Assembly (NCBI GenBank): GCA_029339195.1
Contig: JAPTJF010000007.1
Location: forward strand, 310,001 to 374,000
Length of the DNA: 64,000 bases
Origin: Micractinium sp. NFX-FRZ
Lineage: Eukaryota > Chlorophyta > Trebouxiophyceae > Chlorellales > Chlorellaceae
Direction of reading: 5' to 3'
Part shown: piece after piece, positions 40,801 through 51,288 of the stretch
Position numbering within the stretch: position 1 is the stretch's first letter
Layout of the letters: the number at the start of each line of letters is the position of its first letter
Program-made: the position numbers and the translations under genes
Notes under the pieces: model-generated
The model's input: only the letters and a program-made list of their open reading frames with translations
Database searches by the model: none
What the model was told of the DNA's origin: nothing

Positions 40801-43800
40801 ACCCCCAGCCACCCCACGCCGCCCTCGGTCAACCTGAAGAGCTTCAGCGGCCGCTCCGGTGGCCTGGCAGGTCAGTTTCCTAGCAGGCCTGCCGCCCAAC
40901 TTGACTTTTGTTGGCTTCGAGTCTGGCACACAGACGTCAGCTGGCAGGCAGCCAGCACGATACACCCTTTGGGCTCACCTGCCAGCGCTGCTGGGAGTGT
41001 GCTCTCATTGCTTGTGCTGTGCTGCCTCTCTTGTTGGTGCAGGTACGCCACACTCTGCGGCCAGCGGCGGCAGCACCCCCGCCTCCACCGGCATCAGGCT
41101 GGCAGAGAGGCTGCACCAGGGTGAGCTGGGAACAGGCCGGCTGCTGTGCAGAGCTGCTGCGGTAGCGCTCCAGCTGTACAGCAGGTTCTCATGGCCCACA
41201 GCTTCGCCTGCTGCTCCTGCGCTGGATGCTTCAACCTTGGAGACTTGCTTGCTGGGGGTACTCGTGTTGCGCTCACGGGCATGCCTCCTGACGCACCTTC
41301 CTGCCCTCACGTGCTGCTGCAGTGGCAGAGCAGCTGCAGAACCCGGCAGCGCCGCAGGGCCTGGCAGCTCTGGCCACCCCAGGGGGCGCCCGGCTGGGGG
41401 GCAGCGGCGGCAGGACACCGGCTGCTGGCCGCTTTGAGTTTGCTGACGATGTGCAGGCCATATTCCAGGTGCGTGCTGCTGGCCAGTGTGCGTCTGCTGC
41501 TGCTGAATGTCTGCTGACTTGTGCTGTGTCCAGATCCTGGGGCAGCTGGGCTTCCCGCACCAAGTGTTTCCCCAACTATCCTAACACGGCTGTTCTTCTG
41601 CTCTGTTGAGGCAGGCACTGGATGCCCGCACCCCCGGCACCGCTCTGGGCCAGCAGCCGGCCCTGGGCAGGGCAGCCGCCGTGGCCACCACCGTGCAGCG
41701 CCAGCAGGGCGCACGCCCGCCGCGCTACTCGTTTGCTGCCCAGGGAAACACCCTGCTGGACCTGGACAGGTGTGCTAGGTGGGGTGTGGCAGTGGAAGCG
41801 TGGATGCTTGCTGCAGTGTGTGTGATGCACAGTGAGGGGGCTACATACCGAGATGTGTCTCGCTCTGCCGACCAGCACAGCCAGCCAGCTCTTTGCTGTG
41901 ATGCCTGCTGGCACAGGGCCTCTTTGTGCGCCTGCGCCCCTGTCTTTTGCAGCTACGACGTCCACGGCAACCGCAGCGGCCAGGCGGGCCCCACGCCGCT
42001 GCTGCGCCAGCAGCTGCTGGGAGGCACCACCCCCAACCTCATCGCGCCAGGCGCCGCTGCCGGCGCACCCCGCAGCGCCGGTGCTGCATCTGCGGCCACC
42101 TGCCTGGAGGTCAAGGCGCTGCGGGACCAGGTGGCAGCGCTGAACCTGCAGGTGCGCGCATTGCATCTGCAGCATCAACTGTGCTCACGCAGCCTGTGCC
42201 AGGAGGCGCATGCAGGCGGGCTCGCACCTGTGCCCACCCGCATGCTTCCGCTTGCAAGGTGTGATTATGCTGCCAGTGACCACCCTGTCACCCATCCACC
42301 CACCCCTCCCGTGCCCTGCCGCAGGTCACGGTGCTGACCGAGGAGCGCGACGAGATGAGCGGCCTGCTGGGCGGCTACCAGAGCAGCATCCGCGAGCTGC
42401 AGGACCAGCAGTCGGTGGAGGTGGTGCGGCTGCGGGGGGAGAATGCGGCGCTCAAGGCAGAGGTGGGTGGTTGGGGCGGGCGGGCAGGATGTAATTAAAT
42501 ATTTTAATATCTCCTATGTCTGTGATGTTGAGTCTTATGAGCAGGAACGGATGGGTGTGGGGTAGACCCTTGCGGAGGAGGGCATGTGCAGGATGCACAC
42601 ATGACGCAGCTGCTCTGCAGTGACTACTGGATGTCAAAGCCTGTGCACAGCCCCCACGCCTGTGGTTTAATGCCATGCCGTGCTGCTTTGCGCCTGCAGA
42701 ACGAAGAGCTGCGGCGGGCGCACAGCGGCGTGGATGAGCAGTTCCGCACGCTGTACAACGACAAGTGAGGGGGAGCGGTGGTGGTGGTGGTGGTAGTAGG
42801 GCAACCGGGGTTGGGAGGGAGTAGCAGCGGTTCTGGTAATCGTCAGCCTTGCGCAGGGACCGCCAGTCACTCTGCCTGCACATCCGTCACCCTGCCGTTA
42901 GACCCTGCCTCTGCACACATCCACACCGTGCACACATCTCCAACAATTCAACAGCACCAACCGCCTGCCCCTCTGCCCACCCCCCCAGGTACGTGCCGCT
43001 CAAGGCGGAGGCGGTTGCGATGCGTCAGGAGCTGGGGGCAATGCAGAAGCGGGTGATGGCCGAGGAGCTCAAGGTGGGCTGGGGGGCAGAGGAGAGGGGG
43101 TTCGCTGGCTTCGAGAAGTGCAGCAGGGGAGAGGGGGAGAGGACGAGTCCCAAACCCGTTGTGGTATGCATCTGGTTACACGCTTGGTTGATGCTTGGGC
43201 AGGTGTGGGACATGCAAGATGCTTCCATTCACACGGCCAGGCGGATCTCAACGGGCCCACCGTGCACCCAACCGCCTCCCCCCCGCCCCCCGGTCCCTCT
43301 CTCGCCAGGCGCACAAGGCTGCCAGCGACGCGCAGGCGGCCCGGCAAGAGCTGGCTGCATCTCAGCAGCAGCTGCAGGACTACAAGGGGGCTGTGCTGGA
43401 GGCGCAGGCTGAGGCGGTGTCGGCCCGTGAGTCCGAGCAGCGCCTGCAGCAGCAGCTGGTGGGCGAGCAGCGGCGCCTGGAGAAGGTGAGGGGAGCGGGC
43501 GGGCGGGCGCCTGGCATGACATAATGCTCGTTACACTCTACTGTACTCTGCCCCTCTCTCTTCGTCCTGCGACTTGCTGCCAGCGCTGTGCCCACGGCGC
43601 GCCTGCTCACCCTAGCTTCTCCTGCCCTTGCAATGCCCCTCTGCTTTCCCACACAGGCGGTGGCCGCCAAGGAGGCGGAGGCGGGCGAGCTGCGCGCCAA
43701 GTACGGCACGCTGACCAAGCAGTACGACGAGGCCGTGCACCGCATCAACCTGGCCAAGCAGGTGGGTGGGCACCAGGGGGTACTGGCAGCAGATCGGTCA

Positions 43801-44843
43801 GGGTGTGTGGTGTATGGAGGGGAGGGAGGCGGTCGGGGCGAGAGGGCACTGTGAGGTTGCCAGCTGGCTCTGTGGGTCACGACAGGTGGGGGTCGGGAGG
43901 TGGGCCTGGCAGTCAACCAGGCCTCTGCTGCATCCATGCTGTGTCACTTGGCCACATCTTCCCACCGCGGTCTACGCAGGCTCGCGAGCGTGCCCAGCTG
44001 GAGGTGCAGCGCAAGGAGGAGGAGGTGGTGGCGCTGGAGGTGAGGGGCTGGGCTGCCGTGGGGGGCAGTGTGGGTCCGTTTTGCGATGGAGCAGCACGGT
44101 GGCTGGGGGGCATTGCATCGGATCTGTGGTACCAGGGGCCCCCAAACGTTGAAAGCCCGCCACCACAAACCATGGTTTCGCTGCCTTTGCTCGCTGGCTG
44201 TGTGCAGCGCATCTCCAGCATCTGCCTCATGCATGCACGTGCAGCTTGCCCTGGTTTTTGCCCCGACTGCTTGCTCACCCGCACCTTCCCTCGCTCGATG
44301 CTGCCATCACCTGGTCCCGCCCCCTCCCCATCCCTGCTGCCTCCAGGTGCGGCTGAAGGAGTACGAGGGCGCGCTGCGCGAGTACAAGCGTGAGAACGGC
44401 AAGTTCTTCGAGATGAAGGAGCGGTACAAGGCGGCCATTGCTGCTTTGGAGAAGGAGGTGCAGGTGTGTCCTGAAGTGTTACAGAGTGGAGTGGCTGCCG
44501 GGTGGGCGGTGTGAGGCAGATGTACCTGACTGGTTGGCGGGCAGCGCAGAGGGCAATACTCTAGTGGAAAGAGGCACCAGTTTGGAGGTGCACATGCCAG
44601 GGAAAGGGTGCTGCCACGAGGAGGTGTGGCTGCCTACCACCAGAGCACGGTGCATCCGCAGAGGGAGGCAGGATGCCAGCTTGATGGCATGCCTCCCGCA
44701 GTCGCCTGCTGTGCCTCAGCCACCCCTTCTCTCCCACTCCCTGCCTGCCGTTCCCGCAGACCAAGGACAAGGAGAAGCAGGAGCTGCTGGGCATGTGCAA
44801 CGACCTGATAACGCGCCTGGAGCGGGAGGGCATTGTCGTCTGA
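34821..44843 (+). CDS. TACC-like coiled-coil protein, about 2048 aa
   Basis: Probable microtubule or spindle-associated scaffold. Nineteen exons: 34821-34866, 35176-36102, 36299-36658, 36827-37504, 37741-38295, 38539-40594, 40755-40870, 41043-41120, 41323-41468, 41615-41769, 41953-42151, 42325-42462, 42700-42764, 42989-43073, 43309-43485, 43657-43761, 43980-44039, 44347-44463, 44760-44843; all phases agree. The first 1500 residues are Ala/Ser/Pro/Glu-rich and disordered-looking. They contain many basophilic sites (RRGSM, RRASV, RRASM, RRSSL, RRASL, RRTSL, PRLSM) and tandem repeats. From exon 11 on the protein is continuous coiled coil. The last 70 residues (LREYKRENGKFFEMKERY ... TKDKEKQELLGMCNDLITRL) match the C-terminal TACC domain, whose end in animals reads TKENEELTRICDDLI. 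TACC proteins bind XMAP215-type partners. The family call is by motif only. Confidence 0.75.
39290..39515 (+). repeat. Pro-Ala-Glu repeat in the TACC-like gene
   Basis: A coding microsatellite-like tract of gcagagcagccagc-type units gives about twenty AEQ/PAE(H/Q) repeats. It lies within the largest exon and stays in frame. Confidence 0.8.
39870..40335 (+). repeat. Four tandem repeats of about 38-42 residues in the TACC-like protein
   Basis: Each unit begins AF(A/S).(K/R/Q)P and carries a (T/P)(T/A)VS.GSQ core followed by a Gly-Gln-Ala or His-Met segment and an acidic EDEEA tail. Units 1 and 2 are almost identical (PRLSM ... TGSQRRLSGQA). Units 3 and 4 replace RRLSG by QSHM. Confidence 0.85.
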
Positions 44844-45000
44844 AGAACAAACGAAGCAAGGCCACAACTGTCAGCTAGCCACGGCCAGCATACAGCGCTG
44901 TGGGGTGCCCAGCCGAGCAGGGCTGGGCAGGATGAAGCTTCTGCTGGCTGGCAGCTGCAGTTCTGCGCTCTCAAGTGTTCCCTGGGTTCCTCCCATTTTT

Positions 45001-45005
45001 TGTAA
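45001..45005 (+). terminator. Putative poly(A) signal of the TACC-like gene
   Basis: TGTAA lies 158 bases after the stop, the expected chlorophyte signal. The next coding sequence starts almost at once, so the two genes are packed tightly. Confidence 0.5.
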
Positions 45006-45016
45006 ACACAGTTGTG

Positions 45017-46321
45017 CAGTTGAAACATGAGAGGCGTGTTGCGGACGTGTACAGTGCATCCGCGCTGGACGCTGCTTCACCAGCAGCCTGCAGCAGCGCA
45101 CCTGTGCCAGCACCCAAAGACAGCCCGACAGATGGTGCGCCAGCACCCATGAACAGCCCGGCAGATAGTGCGGCTGTTGCAGCAAAGGTGCACGAGTCAG
45201 TGTCAGCCCAGAGCCAGCCTGATGCGCTGCTGGCTGAGGAGGCAGCAGCTGCTGCGAGGTGGGGGGCTGTGGCAGCAGAGGCGCCCGCCCAGCTGCAGCA
45301 GCAGGAGCAGCAGGAGACGCGTGGCGCCCCGCCAGCACTGGCGCCTGCACCAGCACCCAAGGCGCTCGAGGGGTGGCGCATGCAGCGGCTGCCCTCCGTG
45401 CTGCCAGAGGACCTGCTGCCGCCACGCCGAGCCGCCGCACCCCTGCCGCCTCTCATGCGGGCGCTGTTACGGACGACCTTAACTGCCCGTCTCCAACTGC
45501 CACCGCTCACCCCGACCCTTGCCCCTGCCCCTTTGCATCGCACTTCACTGCTGTGCGTGCAGCACACCTGCCGCGTCTGCCGGCGGCAGCGGACGCGCTG
45601 GTGCTGCTTGGCGACCCCTCGCTGGGAGACCTGTCGGCAGTGGCACAGCAGCTGGAGGCCGCAGCGGTGCCTCGGGCCCTGCCACCTGGAGCAGGCATCG
45701 GGGGCGGCCCGGTGGGGCCAGGCGCAGCTGCGCAGCAGGTGAGGATGTGCATGCCCCTGCATGGGCCTGCTTGCCTTCTATGCATGCCCTGGCATCAGGC
45801 TAGTGAGCAAGCAGATGCCTGGCATGCTCATGGGCTTGCTCCCCTCTTCCCTTTCTTGCCCCACAGATGCTCCTGGCCCACCCACCCAGATACCGCTGGC
45901 GGCCCACCCACTGCCACCAGCATCGGAATGCAGCGGGCAGCAGCCGCCGCCACAGAAGCTGCCTGCCGCTGCCAGCGCTGGCGCCGGCAAAGCCCTGCTG
46001 CCCCCCCCCCCCCCCCACCCCACCCCCCCCCTGGGGGTGCCGCCAGCGGCTGTGCTGCCACGTGCACAGGCGCAGGTGTCTGCAGGCAGGGCAGCGGCTG
46101 TAGCCGCGGACGCGCCGCTCTGGCAGCAGCCACGCCTGGCAGCTCCGACAGCAGTGCCGGCCCGGCCTGCAGCTGTCTCTGCTGCCAAGCAACGGGAGCT
46201 GCAGCAGCAGCAGCAGCACTGGAGCTATGCCACGCCGCAGCCGCTGGACAAGGCGCAACGGGAGCTGGGGGAGAGCCAGCAGTTGCCGCTCTCCTACCTG
46301 CGCCGCCTCATCTACGCCTGA
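45017..46321 (+). CDS. Pro/Gln/Ala-rich protein, unknown function
   Basis: Probable exons: about 45017 to about 45490, 45563-45738, 45890-46321. Frames: APVPAPKDSPTDGAPAP ... LEGWRMQRLPSVLPEDLLPP in the first; LVLLGDPSLGDLSAVAQQ in the second; IPLAAHPLPP ... ending HWSYATPQPLDKA, LPLSYLRRLIYA in the third. The third exon starts at the inner acceptor CAG|ATA; the outer one at 45867 would break the frame. A 17-base C run near 46000 encodes a poly-Pro tract. The 5' end is unresolved: no ATG before 45149 in frame, and the start may use that ATG or an unseen upstream exon. No family recognised. Confidence 0.5.
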
Positions 46322-46627
46322 CGCGCAGGGTGGGAGCTGGCCAGCGTGCAGTGCATTAGAAGTGAAGGCCCTGAGCAGAACAGGCACAGCGTGTGAGCGC
46401 AATGGGTGTGTGGGAAGTTTTACATCAATCATTCATTCTCCTTTCTCAAGGTGCTGTGCGCGGCAGTAAAAATGCAACAGCTTGCGTGCAAGGGGGGGCA
46501 GGAGGCAAGGCGAGCAGGGGACACATGAGCAGAGGGATCTTCACTGCCAAAAAGGGGACACACAGAGGATAGCAGGGGCGCGCTGCAAGCGCAGCAGATT
46601 GGAGCAGGGCTGTACGAGGGGCTGGCC

Positions 46628-47810
46628 TCACTTGCCAGCGTTCAGAGCCTCACGCCCCTCCTGCACCTCGGCCACCAGCTTGCGCAGCTTGCCTGGGGGC
46701 ATGGGGCCCAGCCTGTGAGATGCAAGGGGACGCGGGTGGGAGGCAAGCATCATATGTTTAGACAACACGGAGCGGTGGGAGTGCGAGCACACGTGTCATT
46801 CCACCACGTGAGCTTGCTTCCGCAGTGCCCCCACACAGCAGCCTGCCCACATGCTGCAGCAGCTCACCCGTTGGTCGCAAAGTGGGCAGAGATGGCGTCG
46901 ACGACAACGTACACCTTGCGCGCTGACGTGGCGCGCACGCTGCCGCCGCGCGCGTACTTGCTCACCCAGGCCGGCATCTCGGCCGTCAGCTCCTTGATGA
47001 CCTGCGGCAGGTGGGGTGACATACATGTGGCATGTGTGTGGAAGACATCAGGTGGGGGGAAATATGTGTTGACAAGAGATGGCAGGGGTAGGCTGGAGTT
47101 GGGAGGAAACGCGGCTGGGTGCTGTGAGGGAGGGGAGGTGTGGGAGCAGGTGGGCAGGTGGCGGATCGAGAGCCAGCCAACGCTCGAGTGCGCACAGCCG
47201 ATGCCGACCAGCGGGAAGCCCTGCCCACAGTGTGCATGTCGACCAAGAACACACAATTCGCCCACCTCCTCTGCCATCCTCCCCCGTTCCCACCTTGAGG
47301 CGGTCGGGGTTGGCTGGGTCCACGTTGTCGTCGGCATACCGCAGCACCTTGTCGGTGAGGGAGGCAGTGTCGCGGGCATACGCTGTGCTCAGGGCGGCCA
47401 CGGGCACGCCGTAGGAAGACTTGCCCACCTGCGCACAAGGAGGTGAGTGCAGCCCAGAGGCAGGGGGCAAGATGGAGGATGGGCGGGAGGACGTGAGGCT
47501 GCCCGGGAAACGGGTGTTCGGCTTGAGGCGCACTGTCTCGTCTCTGCCCACCCCAGCCCCCTCCTGCATGGCTACTGGCATAAGTCGCAGCACCGTAATG
47601 CTCCTGCCTGCAGCATCCGAGCCTCATGGTCCCCCAGACCTGGCGCTCAGCCCAGTCCAGGCCCTACCTCACTTCCCTGCACCCCCACCTCCCATCGCGC
47701 CCCAACCTGCCCTGCATGCGGCCAGCCCGCCTGCCCGCCCGCCCCCCACACCCACCTTGCCGGCGTTCTGCCCCATCTGCTCATAGCTCGCAAGGCCCGC
47801 CTTGTCCTTG
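46628..47810 (-). CDS. psb27: Photosystem II assembly protein Psb27 (5' end missing)
   Basis: Psb27 is a small thylakoid-lumen protein that binds CP43 during photosystem II assembly and repair. Exons: 47810-47756, 47428-47294, 47001-46868, 46712-46628. The deduced part runs KDKAGLASYEQMGQ, then YARDTASLTDKVLRYADD, DPANPDRLKVIKELTAEM, WVSKYARGG, YVVVDAISAHFATNGLGP and KLRKLVAEVQEGREAL. That is the four-helix Psb27 pattern, including the late G.(A/S)HF..(N/G) segment. The first exon found starts in phase 2 (needs two bases from an upstream exon), so a transit-peptide exon must exist, but none is visible before the LINE that begins about 150 bp upstream. A minus-strand TGTAA near 46421 may be the 3' signal. 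The family call rests on weak but co-linear similarity. Confidence 0.7.
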
Positions 47811-47964
47811 CTGCAAATACAACCAAGGCAAGGGCAGGGTGCGGAACGTGCTCTCGTTGGTGATTGCCAAGCCGCTCACAGCGTGGGCAGAAGGGCAGCA
47901 GCAGGCAGCGGTAGAGGAGATAGAGTGGAGGCAGAGGCCGCACCCAGAGTGGCTGCTACAGCCA

Positions 47965-49735
47965 GGTAGCTAGCGCCAGCGAGACCGTCGCTCATTGAGT
48001 GCCAGTGCGGCTTCAGGTCGCACCGCGGCTGTGGCGACCAGCTGTTTGTGCTGCGGCACTTTGCAGCCCTTGGCAGCAGCGCGGCAGATGAGGCTGTTTC
48101 TGTGCTTTGTGGATCTGCAGAAAGCCTTTGACAGCATCAACCGCGCAGCGCTGTGGGCGGTGCTGCGGCACTGCGGTCTGGAGGAGCAGCAGATCGTGTT
48201 GCGTGACCTGCACAGCGACACCAGCGGCCGTGTGCGGAGGGGCAGCAGCCTCAGCAGCAGCGTCAGCACGCAGTATGGCACGCAGCAAGGCGACCCGCTG
48301 GCAGGCTTGCTCTTCAACATCTACATGGATCATGTGGTGAGGGAGGCAGCAGGCACAGGCAAGCCGGAGGCAGCCGGCCTTGGCATGCAGCTGGCTGTGC
48401 AGGTGCGGTTTTCCCTGCCATACACCCTGCCGCGGCTGCAGCCGGAGCCGCAGCCGGTGAAGGTGAAGCATGACCAGCCGGTGCGCAGCACTGGAAATGG
48501 TGCAGCTGCTGCTAGCGGATGTTCTTGCGGCAGTAGCCAGCAGCGCTGTGGCGCTGCAGCTGTTTATGCGGTACCTGGAGGCAGCATGCCAGGGTTGGGG
48601 CCTGGTCATCAGCAGAAGCAAGACTGAGTGCCTGGTGCTTGACCCGCGACAGCAGCAGTCGCCAGAGTGGTGGCGCCGCAGCCTCAGATGCCAACACTGC
48701 CACAGCCTGCAGCCGGAGACCAGCATGCTGGTGTGCAGCAGCTGCGACAGTGGCTGGCACACTGGCTGCCTCCAGCCCCCGCTAGCAGCAGTGCCAGAGG
48801 GCGACTGGCGGTACCCAGCATGCAAAGCAGCGGCTGCCGCCAGCGGCGGCACAGCAAGCAGCGAGGCGCCAGTATGCATCACTGTGGCAGGGCCGCCGGT
48901 TGCCTGGGTGCGGCGCTTCAAGTATCTGGGCAGCCAGTTCTCCAGCGACGGCGGCCTGGATGCAGAGCTCACCTACCGCAGCCAGCAGGCAGCCTGTGCC
49001 TTCAACCGGCTGCAGCGGCCGGTGTGGCGGCAGCGCTGCCTCCAGCTCAGCATCAAAATGTGCATCTACCGCGCCCTGGTGTCCTGTGCTGCTGTACGGC
49101 GGGCACAGCTGGGCGCTCACGCCAGCACAGCTGGAGCGGCTGGAAGTGCTGCAGCGCAAGCAGCTGAGGCAGATCCTGAAAGGCAGCAGGGCTGTGCAGT
49201 CTGGTAGCAACCAGTACATCTCTAATGAGGTGCTGATGGCGACATGCGAGCAGCCCATCATTGAGCTGCAGCTCATGCGCCTGCGAGGCTGCTGAGTGGG
49301 CCACGTCCTGGGAAGCTAGCTAACTATCGCCTAGCTAAGCAGCTGTTTTTCGGAGACATGTTTTGTCCGCCCCCGCACAAAGCCGCGCCCTGCCCTTCCT
49401 CATATCCCAGTATGCCGCTGATGTGTCCGCTAAGCTTCCCCGCTCTGAGCTGCGCCGCCTACGTGAGGGCCGCCCCGACCTCTTTGAAGCCGCAGCAAGC
49501 AAGTCGCAACAAAATGAGTACTTCTCCATCAGCAGATGGACCACGCACACTTTCCCCGGTGCTGCACATATTTTCGTTGAATCATACCCAACTTCTATAG
49601 GCCCCCTGTTTTCAAGTTGTCATGGTTTAATGGTCTGATGGTGCATGCCTCGTCAACCTCCCAGGATATGTTTCGTCCTGAAGTTGAATCCTCTTGGGCA
49701 CGTGAGAAGCTGTAACGAGTAGACTAGATCTGGAC
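47965..49735 (+). mobile_element. Decayed non-LTR retrotransposon (LINE), 5' truncated
   Basis: Reverse-transcriptase blocks appear in order: ECQCGFR, FVDLQKAFDSI, QQGDPLAGLLFNIYMDH, WGLVISRSKTECLVL, WVRRFKYLGSQ, YGGHSWALTPAQLERLE, KQLRQILKG and a tail resembling LGHVLR..RLPKQLLFGE. The copy is dead: frame changes near 48080 and 49085, and CAALEMVQLLLAD stands where YADD should be. Between the KTE and FKYLGS blocks sits a PHD-like C4HC finger (CQHC ... VCSSC ... WHTGC ... YPAC). It begins within the RT, as 5'-truncated LINE insertions do. TGTAA near 49714 lies in the tail. No clear target-site duplication or A tail is seen. Confidence 0.8.
49505..49735 (+). repeat. Dispersed 3' repeat, copy 1
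   Basis: From atgagtacttctccatcagc to gctgtaacgagtagactag this 220-bp block matches 53093-53312. It ends with a TGTAA-type signal, so it behaves like a mobile or shared 3' UTR. Confidence 0.85.
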
Positions 49736-49849
49736 AGAATTGCCCACCTGCCCACCTGCCCACCTACCCAAGTGAAACGATATAAGATCACAGCCAGCCC
49801 AGTCACCATGGGCGCATAATAGCAGGCCAGATCTCGGCCACAGCTGTAC

Positions 49850-51066
49850 TCACCTGTCGCCGCCGAAAATCTTGAGGCGTTGCAGCTCACGCGCCTGCCT
49901 GGACTTCCTGGGTGCGCCTGCAGTGCCGTGGCTGTCGTGCTCGCGGTCCTTGCTGCTAGACTGGCTGGCCCTGCCGCTTGCCGGCGCACTGCTGCCGCCC
50001 TTGCGCTTCCGCACCCCGGCAGCTTGCATCCGGGCATCAATGGCTGTGCCTTGGCTGGTGCTGCCAGCAGCGGCGGCAGCCGCGGCATTGGGAGTGGAAG
50101 GGGCAGGAATGGCTGGGCCGGCGCTGGTTGACTGGGGTCCAGCAATGCCCTCAACAGCCTGCGCTTCGGTTGCCGCAGCTGGTGACCCCTCCGCCACTGC
50201 CACTGCCTCCTCCCCAATGAAAGCTTCCCCCGCCGCCTCGGAGGGACCAGCAGACTGCGCGCCGCCCTCGAGGGCGTGCTCCACCCCTGCCATCTCCTGC
50301 TGCACAGCTGGAGCCCCCTCCCCTGCCTGCCCACCCTCATTCGCCTCAGGCTGCTGCAGCACCTCGGGCTGCTGCTGCTGGTCTCCTCCCTCAGCTGCAT
50401 AAGCATCAGCAGCAGCGGCCTTCCCCTCTTCCATGTCCTCATCTTGAGCAGCCGCTGCCGGCTGCACGCCCTCGACGGCTGCAGGCTGCAGGTGCTGCGG
50501 CTCAGCCTCCTGCTCCTCCTGGGGCTGCAGCGGGTGAGGGCAGAGGATGGCAGAAAGAGGGCGAGTCCCTGTCAACAGAGAGGCAGAGCCCAATCCATCA
50601 GCAAACAGACACCTGAGCAAAGGTTCAAGACAATCAATGTGAAGCGGCAGCCGCAGCTGGACCGCCTGGCAGGTCGGCGCCGATGGCACCCTTGAAGGCA
50701 GAGTAGTGGGGTAGTGCGCAGGGGGCATTGAGCATATACAAAGCGCGGGTTTTTTGTTACAAAGCTCAATCACACAGGGTCAATGTTCCAAGGCAAGTGA
50801 GTCCAGGCACGCTGAAGGTAACCTTGGACTGAGGAGGCAAGAACCGCCTCATGCCTTGTCAGCGGCGCCTGCGGCTGCAGCTGTTGCGGCTGCGGCGGGA
50901 CCACCCAGGTGGGAGCTCCACCCACCTGATCTTTCTCTCCCCCAGGCGTCTCCTCTCCCCGCCGCCGCTTCCCTAGCAGCCTGGCGCCCGCCCTCAGCAC
51001 GGGGGGCAGGCCGAAGGCCGCGGCAGCCCCGCCCATCACCGCCGTGCCCACAAGCAGGACACCCAT
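49850..51066 (-). CDS. A/B-family protein (A), N-terminal membrane anchor
   Basis: Two exons, 51066-50926 and 50524-49850, 272 residues. The N terminus is one hydrophobic span (MGVLLVGTAVMGGAAAAFGL) followed by a basic cluster (GKRRRGEE). The second exon is Gln/Glu/Ala-rich, with a basic Ser-rich stretch (RKRKGGSSAPASGRASQSSS) and the end RELQRLKIFGGDR. Exon boundary, phase, anchor plus basic patch and the C-terminal REL..L..FG.D(K/R) signature are shared with the genes at 58444-59634 and 61655-62568. No known family. It stands head-to-head with the membrane-protein gene at 51289. The near-identical copy at 58.4 kb shows recent duplication. Confidence 0.75.
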
Positions 51067-51288
51067 GGCTGCTGCCAGCCCTGGACAGTGTCGAATGTCT
51101 GCGCCTAGGTCACAACAAAGAGAAAGGGGCGTAACAAGAGAAGCGTTCGTAGGGACCAAAACTTTCTACCCTTGCCTCATGGGCACCGAGGTTGGAGGTC
51201 CAACTGTGCTCTCCCTCGGTTGGCACCACAGGCGGGTGATCAGCAGCAGCAGCCGCCTCCAAGGGCCCGGGTCGACCCCTTCAGCACC
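51067..51288. promoter_or_regulatory. Divergent promoter, A / P1 pair
   Basis: A 222-bp gap separates opposite start codons. About 175 bp of it is kept upstream of A' at 59635-59800, after which similarity stops, so A' has lost the partner's first exon. Confidence 0.5.

Larger units (their letters stand above)
49016..51240. repeat. Segmental duplication, copy 1
   Basis: This block (LINE 3' coding end, LINE tail, gene A and its upstream region) matches 58035-59800 at high identity. Copy 1 contains about 430 bp (49278-49706) absent from copy 2 and lacks two bases (ct) at 49085 that copy 2 keeps. Confidence 0.9.

Noticed and set aside
45867..46103. Frame starting ATGCTCCTGGCCCACC as the third exon of the Pro-rich gene
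   Set aside because: It stops at 46103 and looks random. The inner acceptor at 45889 gives an open, in-phase exon to 46321.
49738..49770. Three cccacctg units as a CRISPR-like array
   Set aside because: Units of eight bases with no spacers; a minisatellite copied in both segmental duplicates.
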